A stretch of DNA of 33,679 nt, taken from positions 169,838 through 203,516 of the forward strand of contig NW_003123410.1 of the NCBI RefSeq assembly GCF_000003605.2, read 5' to 3'. Position 1 is the first letter of the stretch, and every line of letters begins with the position of its first letter. The stretch comes from Saccoglossus kowalevskii. Lineage: Eukaryota; Hemichordata; Enteropneusta; Harrimaniidae. The notes beneath the pieces were generated by a model. That model was not told the origin of the DNA, searched no databases, and saw only the letters and a program-made list of their open reading frames with translations. Below are positions 9,193-21,477 of the stretch, piece after piece. Position numbers and translations under genes: made by a program.

Positions 9193-12100
9193 GTAAGTAA
9201 TTTTTATGAAATGAAATCTTTAAACAACACTCATAGTTCTTTGTTAATGTTTTCATGGTCAGTTACTATTTCCTATTCAGGCATAGTCACACCTGTCCAA
9301 ATTCATATTATTGATGTGCATGGACCAATCAAGTTCAAACTGCACACATACATCATGTGTATGCATGCTGCCATTTTAGTTACAAAAATGCATTAATACA
9401 TCTGCCATTCTAGAACTGAAACTGGGTCGTGCATAGACAAACTGATTTAATTCAAACTTGGTTCTTGCTGTGGCCATTTTGTTTTAACAATCACAGTTCT
9501 GGATCTATAGCTCAGACTTATAAATGGACTGATCAAGTTCAAACTTCACATCTACATACCTCGGTAATACTTTATTTTAGCTGGAATTAATTTTTGTTTT
9601 TGACAAGTTGAATGTAAAATATAGAGAAAAAGGTATATTCGCTGGATCTTATTTTCACTGAATCATTTCTTCAGCGAAAAAAACGTACATCAATTCCAAA
9701 CGAAAATAAAGAATTCTACAGTATTGACATTTCAATTTCTTATTCATTTCTGTTTACTATTGCATGACTGGGACTGTGTTTTGTCAATGACTTGTTCATG
9801 TAATAATGTGTGTTAGTAACCCTACTTGTATTCCATTATGAGGTTCTTCCTTGAAACACACTGAATGGAATAATTGTAATTTCAATGAAATTTAAATATC
9901 CAAATTTTGACAGGCAGCACAATCATAAAATTCCGTTTGAGTACATGTATGTGTCCGTCTGTTCCACTGATCTCAGGAAGCACTCATTGGGTTTTGATGA
10001 AACTTGGAACATATATGCTGTGGACTAATGGACGATTTTTAGCGCTGCGCCACGGTGCTATATTTGTGAATCTTGGCGCTTTACTTGGGACCTCGGAGCT
10101 ATGTTTTCCTACCTTGGTGCTTGATTTCATATTTGACATGCAAATATCGGATGTGCAAAAGGTTTGTTCACCACGCTGGTCGGCTCAAAATTACCACCAC
10201 GGAAACGCTTTCAACTAGGACTATTGTCCAAATGTTATTGTGTACCGACCGACACGCATCCTGCCAGTTGTGGATTATAATTTGTAAACAATAGACGTAG
10301 TCGCACCATACATGTATGTAGCGGCTAGTCAATTTTGTGAAATTAGCACCTCTTTGTTTGTAAGTAAATACTTTATAATATAGACACAGTCTTTAGATTG
10401 AAAGCTAAAATTCTTTCAAAATCAATTCCACCTCGTTATAACATGGTCAAAGCAGAGTTCACGATCAGTTTACGCTACTCAAGAAAAAAACGTGTTTATT
10501 GCGTGATTTGGTCAAATACATTTGAACTGTTATCATCGCGAATCATGTAAAAACTCTTCTTTCAAGAATTATATGTATTTTACCTTTTAAAAATTATTAA
10601 TCACCACTTTCGAAAACCATCATGCAGTTTTTAACTGAAATCGATGCCAACACATCGTGCCACGATTTTGTTTTACTCTCGTAATGTAATTTTTATGATC
10701 ACTACCATTTGGAAAACTATTCTACCGGCATTACCATGCGGCATTTTGATTCGTTAATGGCATTCTTGACTCATTGGGTCAAAGGATACATGCCGGTCAA
10801 GAATCACAATCGTCATGGCGGGTCTGTGTTTTTACCGAAGCGATCAAGTGATTAAAAATAATCACTCTCGATAAAAATAAGTCAGATTTTACTTTCATTT
10901 CATATCAAAAAAAAAGAAGTAACATTTTTTGCATGACATCATGACTGAGTAAGAGGAATTAGTGGTATAACCGTTGTATAACATAGCAAAGTAAGTTATG
11001 TCACGTCATAATTTTGATGATCGTTTTGAAGTTTTATTTGTTTGTTCATTACTGTAAATGTCAACGTTTTAGAAGTTGATGGTATGAATAATAAATTACA
11101 ACAATACGCCAATTAATTACGTGGTCGATTTTTTGAAGGAGTAAACAAAATCATGAAATTCAAGATCATATTTCTGGCTTAACGTTTCAAATGCGTTTCA
11201 TTTCACGTTCTACAATAGACATTAATATTGTAACAATAATTTATTTGTTTTTGTTTTTAGTCTGCAGCATTTGTATTTCGAGAATGTTTCATTTTTAAAT
11301 TCAAACTTTTCTAAATTGTGAAACGTAATGTGTTGATTCCATTAAAAAAAATATTTGCACTGTGACCGAGCTCATTAATATTCATACTTGTAAATGGGTT
11401 CTGTTAATGAATGAAAGGTATGTAAATTATATGTAAATGTATGCAAATTAGTTGAATATTGTTGTCATTTTTGATAAAAAGTGATATTTTCGAATTCTTG
11501 TTAAAAACAGCAAGTCCAATTGCTTTGATACTATACATATTGTTCATTTTCTAATGATGTCTTCAGTTCTTTAATTGAAATGTGCATTGCTAACAGTGGA
11601 GCTATCTCAGCCGACAGGCTGGTTGTCGTATTTATATATTTCATGTATTCCCACAATGATCTCAGAACTTCGTACTAAACAACTATCAGTATTCTAAACC
11701 ATCTTTACAGTCTTGAGCTCAACTGCACAAAGTAAATATATACACAATATTGACATCAGGTTGATGTGTCTTGACTATTATAGTCTTATCTGTGTTTGTC
11801 TTTTCTTCAAAGGGGAACAAATTAAAATGTTCTATATAGATCTCAACACATTAAAACAAAATGTGCAGCCTTAAATGTATCAAAAACTAGGATTGAAACT
11901 TGCCATAGCAAATGACACACTCAGTATTTCTTGGTTTAGGTTTAACTGTTATTGAAAGTCGTGTTTATTCTTTGATATATTGGCAGTATACCGGTATATT
12001 ATAAAAACACCCTGCGTCACAATCGTTTTTTTATCGGTTATATTGAATTATTAGTCCCCGTTCAAAATCGGCAACTGGCAGCCATCTTGTTTTTTAAAAA

Positions 12101-15100
12101 TGTTGTATTTTGGACATGCTTTGTCAGTTTTTATTCAAATTTGGTACATAGATTATACATGTCAAGATACATGTCCTCCGACCGTCCATCCATCCGTCCG
12201 GAGTCATATTTCAGAATCCTTTGGACTGACTCTGTTCATTCTTTGCATGTGCCTAGTACTTTATGTGGGACATATGCACATGCAGTGGTTTATCGATTAG
12301 ATTCAAAATGGCCGCCTGGCAACCATCTTGTTTTTTGAAAATGTTGTATTTTGGACATGCTTTGTCAGTTTTCATTCAAACTTGGTACATAGATTATACA
12401 TGTTACAATACATGCCCATGACAATTTCTTCCGCAATTGGATCAAAGATGGCCGACTGGCAGGCATCTTGTTTGTTTTTTAGTCCCCATTCGAATGCAGT
12501 CCGAAAACGGGGACTTATGTTTTGACCCTTGTGCGTTCGTGTTTTCCGTCCGTGTGTGCGTGCACCTTATGGGACCTTGATGCAAACAATTTTATTTTTC
12601 AGATTGGATTCAAAATGGCTGACTGGCGGCCATTTTCTTTTAATGAATGGGCTTCTAGACCCATATCTCTGACTTGCTTTGACTGATTATGTTCAAATTT
12701 TATTTGTTATACATCATGTTATAGATATATACATGTATTCAAAATGGTTGATTTTGTTTTAATTAATACTGTTCCAGAGCAAAACTCCCAATATGGACAA
12801 GTACAAATGTCAATCATTTTAATGTTAAACAATCATCATAATCATACTCCTGACATGGTTATATTCCAGCTATATTACTATAAACAAAACTATATTATCT
12901 TAAATTTGATAACTAACTGGGATTGTGCCATGCATGGCTTGTTTAAATGTGGTATCTTGGACATGCTTTTTCAGTTTTTATTCAAATTTGGCACATACTT
13001 TATACATGTTAGCATACATGTCCATGACAATTTGTTTCAAAATCGAATCAAGGATGGCTGATTGACAGCCATCTAAATTGTTGGCGTTACTACTGTATTT
13101 CCAAGATGTATGTACCATTTTCATTTGTATTTGGCACATACATCATACATGTCACTTTGTTTCATTATCAGATCAAAGATGCCCGAATAACAGCTGTTTT
13201 TATTTTTGGCCATATTACTATATCTCTGTCACCCACATATCATTTTCATTGATATTTAGTATGTCATAAATGGATACAAGTATATGTCAATTCAATTTGC
13301 AATTTGATCAAATATGGCTGACTGGCGGCCATCTTGTTTCTTTAAAATGTGATAACTTGGACATGCTTTCACTTGTGATCTATGTTTTTCTTTGCTATGT
13401 CTTAAACCGGAGGGGTCGTCACGCAACACGTGTTCGAATTTGATGTAAATAAACAATCTGTTGTATACGTCACTTGGGACTCAAGTTTCAAAGACACACT
13501 CGCGAAAACCCCTCCACTTTAATATGACGAGCACAAAGAGAACTTTCCAAAATTTTACAGGGACTGTGTCATTTTCAATGACTTGTTTTAATTTGAATTC
13601 ACTCTTGAAATGTGTTCTGTTTGCTGCATATTTGCCACTCCTCATTTTCATTTTGCAATGAGTGTGTATCTGAGCTGCATTTGCATATGAATAGAATAGA
13701 ATGCCAGATTAAACAAATATCTTGGATGAGTTGGTGGACATATGTAATAATAACAGAACACCATGGTGCTACAGTCATAAAAATACTGCCGTAGGATACA
13801 CTGCATCTAGTGAAAATAACTTCCACACCCTGAAAACATCATGGCAGGGTTTTCTTATCATTGATTGATCTGTGTTTGAAAAATAGAAAATAATAAGGAA
13901 AATATTATTAATATTTAGTAATAAACCACTGTTTGATCCAGGTACACAACTCAATCATTGCTCAGAATCACCTGAAGATTTGTATTGATTTGATTACTGT
14001 TTTTTTCTTCTAAAATATTAAGTAGGAAGTCCAACTGCAAAACATAGGTGGTCAAATTGTATGCTACACAGATATTTTAGAAAATTAGGTGGGTAAACAT
14101 GTCATTTAGGATATGAACAGCAAGATACACGAACACCTGCTACATAACAAAAAATTAGATTCTTTTTTAAAAATTGAATAGGTTAACCTTGGGCTATACT
14201 AGTGTCCAATAAATATTGGGTTGCCTTTAAATGCCATCCTCTCACTTTAATTGCATTTCTAAATTGGATAATAAAATTCAGTCTTGTTCCTATGGTGATG
14301 AGAGATGCACTATGGGTATTGATTGACTTTAATTTTATATGTTCAAGGTATCCTATTGAATATGTTGATTACCTGCTGAACTAGTCATTCATTGTCTCTT
14401 GTGCAAAAGGTCCTGTATCTTTTGATCATCAATTGTATAGTGTGACACCACTGTTGACAGGATTTACTTTCATTTTTAATACAAGCGCATCCAAGTAGAT
14501 GCCTGCTTGTGCTTGCATGTGAAGATTGGTGCTTCCCAGCTTTGTAAGTCCACATAATAACATTCACACTGTTATCACCTGTGGTTTGTGTGACTACTGA
14601 AATAAGAACTGTGGGGTTTTACTGTATTAATCGCCAAGAAACATAGATATTTACTTGAAGATCAATATGGATAACAGCAGTAGAAATACGTTTACAATGG
14701 AAAGCTACGAACATGACAAAGATGAGGCAATGATCTGTTACATCGGAGTAGCCATTACTTTGTGGATTCTCATCGCTGGTGGACTAGGTAACTTTCTTGT
14801 CATCGTCTCAGTGATCATCTCACCCAAACTTCACAATGTTTCTAACATCTTTATCCTCAATCTTGCCATTACTGATCTTATATTTCCACCTCTGTTATCA
14901 CCATTCATAATGGTAACCTATGTGAACAAAAGATGGCTGTTTGGGGATACGTTCTGCAGATGGTTAGCCTTTCTTATGATGTGGTGTCTTGGTGCAATAT
15001 TACGTTCATCGCTGTCAACAGATTCATAAAAGTAGTCTATCCATTAAAGTACAAGAAAGTCTTTACAAAGCTAAACACAGGATTAATGGTAATTGTCACC

Positions 15101-18100
15101 TGGATGTTACCTGCCATTGGCAACATTCCCACAATAGTAGGTGTATTTGGACAGTTTGGTTATCAAAAAGACATGTTTCTCTGTACATTTGAGAAGAGCA
15201 ACAGGAGCCACACCTTGTATATATTGTTCTGTGGAGTACTATTTCCGACCGTCACTGTCTCATGCTGCTACACTGGCATTTATCGTAAATTTCATCAGAG
15301 TAAAAAACAGGTTCACACTGAAAACATGGGAAAATGTCAAGATTTTAAGGAAAGAAAGCTTGTTAAAATGCTTCTAACTATTTTCTTTGTTTTCAACCTC
15401 TGTTACCTGCCTTATGTCATGATTCATGGGGTCACAAACTATCTTTCAATACCAAGAATTCTGAAGAATGCTGCTACGTGGCTGTTTTTTTCTAGTTGTT
15501 GGTGTAATCCAATCATCTATGGAGTCATGAACAACAATTTCAAAGATGCGTATATTCATATATTTCATAAAATTATTTGTAGAAGACAACAAATACCCTA
15601 GTTGATTTAAATATGAGTGCGTCTGGTAGGACTGGTGATATGTCATACATGTAAGTGTTTTACTTGTGATGTATTTGAGCTACTGAATGTCATGAACTTG
15701 TAACACTATGTATATATATTGTAACACATTGACAAATTTGGTGTACTAGATATGAATGCTTTTATTTCATTACTTATTCAGTCCTTTTTATAGCTCTTTA
15801 TATTGTGATAATTTTAGCTCTACTGTCGACTTTGTCGAGTGGAGCTTATCCTACATGTATGAGTGATAATTGTCAGTGGTTGTTTCTGTAAACTTTTTTT
15901 CTTTTTCAACTTCTTCTTAAAAACAACAAGCCTGAATGCTTGATCCTTGGTGTATATGTACCTTGGGTAGACCTCTCTTAGATTTGTTCATTTCATGATG
16001 ATATCTTCAATTCTGTAATTTTAATGAATATTTTTCTCTTTTTTGGTGAAAAGTGATATTTTCGACTTTTTGTTGAAAACCCAAGTCCGATTGCTTTGAT
16101 ATTATATATATAGGTACTCTAGGTAGACCTCTCTAAGATTTGTTCATTTTGTGATGATGTCTTCAATTATGTAATTTTGATAAATATTTTTGTCATTTTT
16201 GGTAAAAAGTGATATTTTCAAATTCTTGTTGAAAACAGCAAGTCTGATTGCTTTGATACAATGTACTATACATATTGTTCATTTTCTAAAGATATCGTCT
16301 GTTCTTTGATTGAAATGTGCATTGCTAACAGCTATCTCGGCCAACAGGCTGCTTGTATTATGTAATTTTGATGAATATTTTTGTCATTTTTGGTAAAAAG
16401 TGATATTTTCAAATTCTTGTTGAAAACAGCAAGTCTGATTGCTTTGATACAATGTACTATACATATTGTTCATTTTCTAAAGATATCTTCTGTTCTTTGA
16501 TTGAAATGTGCATTGCTAACAGCTATCTCGGCCAACAGGCTGCTTGTATTAATATTGTATTTCAATAAAATGATTGTCACAAGGAAAACGAACAAATAAA
16601 CCCCTATTAGTAATGGAGTGATAATGTGGAATATAATGCACTTGTACAACTATATATCCACAGAATAAAATATATTGACAGATTTTTCCAAAATAAATTA
16701 TGAAAATATACATCAACCATTGAGTAGTAAATGAAAACTACTACCAAGAGTTTTATTTATAAATCATTGTTGTTATGAAGCAGTCAAGAAACTAGTTCAA
16801 TGAAGTCTGCAACTTATTGGCTGCCATCTGCAGTGTCAAATATAATACTAGAAACTGCAGTACAAGTCATTTTTCAGAAATTATATAAACTCAAAACTTT
16901 GGGACAATCCATTTCTAATCGTACATGTATATAGCAAATTATAGCACACAGACACATGCAAATTGTTTGTTTGGTAATGTGATGCACACAACCTTATTGA
17001 TTGGACAAGGAAATTCTCACCCTTGATGTTTGTCGTTTAATTTCATTATGGGAACACCACTATAAGTGTGACCAGAGCTGTTATGTGGATGTCGTGATTT
17101 TATATAAATTGAGAACTGAACAGTAACTTAAACACCTTTAACAACAGTTTAAAATACAAGCATTTCGCGCTAAAATCCATTTTGAGAATAGTCTACTTTT
17201 GTGCCTGTTATAGATTATAGCACATGTTGAATAATGTGAATCATTAAAGTTATGTGTTGGTTTGTGATGATATCAACTAGCCTTCCTTGCTGTTGGAATT
17301 ATGGCTACAAGTCAATAACCTGAACTTTTCAATCTTGTCATCTATTTTGTTCCTGGCAAGTCAGTTGACATAGTCAAGCTTTGTGACTCCTTGGTGTTTG
17401 TGAACAAGTATTTGAAAGTTGAATAATCTAACGGGGACTGTGCCATGCATGGCTTGTTTTTTAAATAATTGTTTGAAATATTCTTAATATTTATGTTTCC
17501 ACTTTAGGTCGGTAATTTCAGACATAACAATTTCCATGCAATGAAACACTTTTTTCGCACATATTATTTTTAAGAATTAAATTCACCATTGCTGATGCAC
17601 ATAAAAAACACTGGGTTTATTTATAACCAAGGGTTTAGCTTATACCCAGACAGTAGCTTATCAGCGGGTAAGTACGATGCCAAGTTTGAATGAAATCTGT
17701 CTCTGTACAACAAGGATCTGGTTCCAAAATGACAGAAATATTCGATTATGATGATTTTATTGTACTAAAATGGCAAACTATTAAATCACATATACAGGAT
17801 CATTTTTCGTTCATTCAACGTCATGTTAGCAGGGTACACAAAGGATTAGTTTTCCTGCTCAGACCTCTTAGATTTGTTCATTTCCTGATGATATCTTCAA
17901 TTCTCTAATTTTGGTGAATATTTTTGTAATTTTGGTAAAAAGTGACTTTTCGACTTCTTGTTGAAAACAGCAACTGTGATTGCTTTGATACTATACATGT
18001 TTATCTCAGCCGAGAAGCTGCTTGTTAAATATCTAATTCAAGAAGACCAAATTATTTGAAAATAAAAAGATTCATCAAAACCAAGCACTTCCATCATTTT

Positions 18101-19975
18101 GAGCTGGATCTTTTACAAACACATTGACATAATTGTACCTTGATGCACATTATTTTATTTTGTTAGGTGGCCATTTTGTTTTACCAGATGACATGCCTGG
18201 TTTGTCATAAGACATAGGTACACATGTACTCCTATATGGATTTACACTGAAAAACTGACAGACTGTGTTGTATCATGACCTTTCTTTGTTATTTCTACTA
18301 TTCCAGATATAAGAAATATGTGATGTTAGATCCTCTTGGTGTTGTGACAAAAACAAGAAAATCACTAGAAGATGATGATGTTGATGGCATTGGAGCAGCT
18401 CCAGCATCCATCACTCAAAGAGAACAACTGGATAGAGTGGGTGGGGATAGTTACTTCTATCGACCTGATCTAGGAATTGTTCCAGAAATTGATGTCCCTG
18501 TCTATTTACCTGATCTACCCGGTAGGTTGTGACCACAAGAAAACACATATTAGTAACTCCTTAGATGATGTCAAAAAAATAGACTAGGATAGAGTATAGG
18601 ATAAAGGGACCTGAGACAAACTTTAAGGCGCAAAGGCTTTATCTAAATTAAAACCCACTTTCCTAAACTATCTGGGGATCTTTATTTTTGGGCAATTTGC
18701 ATAGTTTTGAAGGCATTTAGTGAGTTTTGTAAACAATGCATGAAATTTGTAATGTAAGACTGTGACCTTTCCCCCATCTCCAAACAATAAGAGTCTTTGA
18801 AGTTTCCTTGTGTGTATTTATGTATGTATGCTATGTGTGTACAACACAGTCTGAGCTTGCTTTATGCTGGCTTAGTTTGCTTTCAAAACTGCCACATATG
18901 TAAATTATGCAGAGTAATTTGCTAATATGCCTCATATTAATAAATACGGTAATACAAAGAATAAGAAATTATTGATGACAATGATACTCTTTAAAAATTC
19001 TTAGTTTTTATGAATAATAATGTGGCAAGGAAAGTACTTTAAATAATGCAAATAAATTGTAACATTTCCCTGGTCAACACGGATAGAATAAGAAACATCA
19101 ACATCAGCTGAATGATTTCTCTTCTTAATCATTTAACAGTACTATGTAAACCAATATGCCAATTGGCCGTTAAAAACCTAGTAGTAGTTAAACAAGTTGG
19201 TAAATATAAAAATGGGTTAGATTAATATACATGTATTTGTGCCTGGAATAGGACAACATTTTGGGCACTTTATGTTATGGTTGAATATGTAATTATATAA
19301 AACTTTATTTTCTATATAGGTGTTGCTGATGACTTGACATATAGTGCTGATTTAGGACCATCCATTGCTCCTTCACTTCCTGGCAGTAATGTACCTGATC
19401 TGCCAAATGTTATTTCGGAATCAACTAGTGAGACGTCTGCACCTCCTCCTCCTCCTCCTCCCGGGGATTCTATGCCTCCACCCCCACCTCCCCCACCACC
19501 TGGTGGTGCACCACCTCCACCTCCACCACCGCCACCCCCGCCGCCACCACAAGAAGAAGGTGCCCCTCCTCCTCCTCCACCACCTCCTCCCACAGGGATT
19601 GAAGGGGCTCCTAAAGAGGTGGCCACACCTGCAACAGGTCGTGCTAATCTCTTGGATTCCATCAGGAAAGCTGGTGGTTCAAAGAAACTTAAAAGTGTGA
19701 AAGACAGGAAGTTGGAGAAGAAAAAGGAAAAGAAAGATAAGTCTGCAGCAGGTGGTGGTGGTGGTGGTGGGGACCTGATGTCCGATTTGATGAACAGGTT
19801 AGCGCTGAGAAGAGATGGAATTTCAGGAAAGAAGAAGCCCGCTGGGAATGATGACAGTAATCGTGGTTCTAATTCAGTCGGAGAGAATTCGGTGATGGGA
19901 AAAATTTCAGCCATGATTCCTCCCCCTCCAAAGATGAGTAGAGATAGTGACTGTGAAGCAGACTGGGCTGATTAA
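8675..19975 (+). CDS. WASHC1: WASH complex subunit 1 (three coding exons)
   Basis: WASH is a nucleation-promoting factor that activates Arp2/3 on endosomes within the WASH complex, driving actin-dependent sorting and recycling (family knowledge). Exons 8675-9192, 18307-18521 and 19320-19975 join in frame (phases 2 and 1, GT-AG introns) into 462 residues, close to human WASH at about 465. The order is the N-terminal WASH homology domain (about 1-170), a linker with the conserved YKKYV and [13 protein letters not shown] segments, four polyproline runs (286-335), a WH2 helix (about 351-371), a connector (about 396-414) and an acidic tail with Trp460. The ATG is the first after an in-frame TGA at 8654-8656, and the protein starts [19 protein letters not shown]. 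The 9.1-kb first intron contains a GPCR gene. No frame damage was seen. The identity is strong. Confidence 0.96.
10168..11395. repeat. ~1-kb dispersed repeat, copy A
   Basis: This block in WASH intron 1 aligns over most of its length with the reverse complement of 28575-29472. Shared landmarks include CATCCTGCCAGT, GTAAACAATAGAC, AACATGGTCAAAGCAGAGTTC, GTTTACGCTACTCAAGAAAA, AACCATCATGCAGTTTT, ATTACGTGGTCGAT and TTAGTCTGCAGCATTTG. Copy A carries about 285 bp (roughly 10760-11045) that is absent from copy B. No coding sense was found. It is probably a non-autonomous mobile element; its ends were judged by eye. Confidence 0.85.
11440..11635. repeat. Dispersed repeat family R1, copy
   Basis: Contains AAAAAGTGATATTTTCGAAT, AACAGCAAGTCCAATTGCTT, GAAATGTGCATTGCTAACAG and ATCTCAGCCGACAGGCTG. 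The same series occurs at 15811-16551, 17865-18027 and 22212-22560. Confidence 0.8.
12050..13345. repeat. Array of dispersed repeat R2 units
   Basis: Several diverged units, each with ATTTTGGACATGCTTT, TCAAATTTGGTACATA-like sequence, ACATGTCCATGACAATTT and a junction of the form ATGGCCGACTGGCGGCCATC. Junctions are visible near 12067, 12309, 12447, 12612, 13052 and 13313. The stretch at 12180-12330 matches 33070-33212. Open frames here are repeat by-products. Confidence 0.8.
13400..14640. other. WASH intron 1, no further gene seen
   Basis: AT-rich intron sequence upstream of the nested GPCR. It presumably contains that gene's promoter and 5' UTR, but no promoter motif could be assigned. Confidence 0.5.
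14667..15601 (+). pseudogene. Class A GPCR (melatonin/moody-like), nested, disrupted in TM3
   Basis: An intronless rhodopsin-family receptor of about 311 residues. The ATG at 14667 opens residues 1-110, with TM1 ([10 protein letters not shown]1.50), TM2 (LNLAITDL, D2.50) and Cys97 (C3.25) at the start of TM3. The frame then closes at 15029. From about 14996 the next frame (one base back) continues with [10 protein letters not shown] (the DRY position is NRF), TM4 (Trp in IVTWMLP), TM5 (FPTVTV), TM6 (FNLCYLPY) and TM7 ([13 protein letters not shown]), to TAG at 15601. C3.25 and R3.50 should be 25 residues apart. Here about three residues plus one base are missing, so roughly 10 bp are absent from TM3. 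Everything else is intact, so the break is recent, allelic or an assembly fault. It sits inside WASH intron 1 on the same strand. The ligand is unknown. Confidence 0.85.
15811..16551. repeat. Dispersed repeat R1 with a 191-bp tandem duplication
   Basis: Starts with a hairpin, AGCTCTACT (15816-15824) and AGTGGAGCT (15838-15846), also seen at 22217-22247. Copies at 16170-16360 and 16361-16551 are 191 bp apart and nearly identical, ending CAACAGGCTGCTTGTATTA. It lies just downstream of the GPCR gene, inside WASH intron 1. Confidence 0.9.
16560..17850. other. WASH intron 1, no gene seen
   Basis: AT-rich sequence. An AATAAA at 16564-16569 could serve the GPCR transcript. A fragment near 17430-17462 (GGGGACTGTGCCATGCAT) resembles pieces at 12920 and 13560 and is probably repeat-derived. 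Confidence 0.5.
17865..18027. repeat. Dispersed repeat R1, copy
   Basis: Contains CCTCTTAGATTTGTTCATTT, TTGGTAAAAAGTGACTTTTC, TGTGATTGCTTTGATACTAT and ATCTCAGCCGAGAAGCTGCT, as in the other R1 copies. Confidence 0.75.
18307..18521 (+). CDS. WASHC1: WASHC1 coding exon 2 (residues 173-245)
   Basis: Begins after TATTCCAG and completes Pro173, then [11 protein letters not shown]. It includes [19 protein letters not shown] and [14 protein letters not shown], all matching the WASH linker, and ends at G|GTAGGT. Confidence 0.95.
19320..19975 (+). CDS. WASHC1: WASHC1 coding exon 3 (residues 245-462)
   Basis: Begins after TCTATATAG and reads [19 protein letters not shown]. Proline runs of 7, 9, 13 and 9 residues (286-335) are profilin/SH3-type ligands. 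[14 protein letters not shown] starts the WH2 motif that binds actin, a Lys-rich segment and seven glycines follow, then [20 protein letters not shown] and an acidic end with DWAD. The stop TAA is at 19973-19975. Proline codons form an unstable CCN repeat, so length variation between alleles is likely. Confidence 0.96.
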
Positions 19976-20785
19976 TAAGTTTTACATTCTGTATATACAT
20001 ATATGCGGTAATATTAACATCCTGTTAATTTAGGGATTGCATCAATACATAAATTTGATGTGTATTGGCAACATACATGTGCGTGGTACTAAATGTGTTA
20101 ACCCTCAAATTAAGACACTACCCTAAATGTTATGTCCGGAACAAAAAGCAGTTTTATAGTTTTTATGAAATTTATAGAGTTCATCATTATTCCATATACC
20201 ATATTGTGCATGTAAACAATTGTTTACTCAATCATTCAAATATTATTTCTTTTGGCCAGACATAAATCATAAGTTTATGTGCTGCTAATTGAGCAAATAT
20301 GGTATGGACAATTTGAAAAATAAGTTGTCACATTTTTTGTCGTCAAATATGATCAAACACTATGACACATTTCAATACCTGATGTATCATTGTATTTTTA
20401 TCCATGTGTTCACAGAACCCATGTGCAGTCATACAAATAACCCAGTGTAATTTCTTAATTGGTAGTTCCTGTCTTGTTTCACTGATCATGGCATACAATT
20501 ATAAATAAACTCTATCAATTGATTTATTGAAAGCTTGTAAGTATCTTATGCATGGTTGGCGTTTTTTTACTAGTAGGAGAGAACTTTTTCAGTCTGAATC
20601 TGCCTGACTAACCAGTAAACTATTTCGTAGCAAATTTACAAAAGTTTGTAGCAAAGAAACTATTTTATTTATGAGTAAACCTGGACAGTTTGCAAGGAAG
20701 AAACTGATTCTGAAACGCCAATTTTAGTTAGAGTCGAGTATATTGCACATGGACGCCAGTCAGAGTGCAATTTACAAGACTGATC
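19976..20785 (+). other. WASHC1: WASHC1 3' UTR and downstream DNA
   Basis: AT-rich noncoding sequence. An AATAAA at 20504-20509 is the clearest candidate polyadenylation signal. Confidence 0.5.
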
Positions 20786-21235
20786 ATATTCATGAAGTCG
20801 TACCGCTCTGTGGACATGTGTATGCATATTAATGAAGTCGCACCACTCTGTGGACATGTGTATGCATATTAATGAAGTCGCACCACTCTGTGGACATGTG
20901 TATGCATATTAATGAAGTCGCAACACTCTGTGGTCATGTGTATGCATATTAATGAAGTCACCCCATGCCAAAATGTGTATGCTTATTATTGAAGTCGCCC
21001 ACCCCACCAACATTTGAATGTATATTCATAGTCAACCCCACTCTGCCAACATATGTATGCTTATTAATAATTCACCACCACACCCTACCAACATTTATAT
21101 GCACATTAATGAACATGTGTATGCATATTAATAGGCGCCCTGCCAACATGTGTATGCATTGTAATAATGAAGTTTCCCTCACTCTTCAAATATGTGTATG
21201 CATAGTAATCAACTCGCCCAATCCTGCCAACACTT
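20786..21235. repeat. 40-bp satellite, about eleven units
   Basis: The unit contains AATGAAGTCGCACCACTCTG and GTGTATGCATATT. Units starting at 20831, 20871 and 20911 are exactly 40 bp apart and nearly identical. Later units degrade gradually in sequence and spacing up to about 21235. It lies downstream of WASH, and small open frames across it are artefacts. Confidence 0.92.
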
Positions 21236-21427
21236 AAAGCAAAATTGGAATTGTTTTTAAACGTCATTGTAATTCTTTGTGTGTGTCTATATACATGTGG
21301 TATATTGCCATTAAGCATGGACACAATAGTAGTTTATAAATAAATAAACGCTGCTTGGACTGATAAATATGATATATAGAAGATAATATTTGGTAATCGT
21401 AGTCCTAAATAACTATTAAAAAATGCT

Positions 21428-21477
21428 NNNNNNNNNNNNNNNNNNNNNNNNNNNNNNNNNNNNNNNNNNNNNNNNNN
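21428..21477. other. Assembly gap (50 N)
   Basis: Exactly 50 unknown bases, probably a scaffold gap of conventional length. The true size is unknown, so sequence between the satellite and CCDC77 may be missing. Confidence 0.99.

Noticed and set aside
9907-10294. Overlapping plus-strand frames of about 100 codons
   Set aside because: They run into dispersed repeat copy A and lack splice support or recognisable domains.
12087-13269. Series of short plus-strand frames with similar N-termini
   Set aside because: The similarity comes from repeated R2 DNA units, not from a gene family.
19312-19914. Long minus-strand frame rich in glycine and proline
   Set aside because: It is antisense to WASH exon 3; the composition is the complement of the proline codons.
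20786-21235. CRISPR-like spaced repeats
   Set aside because: Units are contiguous 40-bp satellite copies without unique spacers, in eukaryotic DNA.
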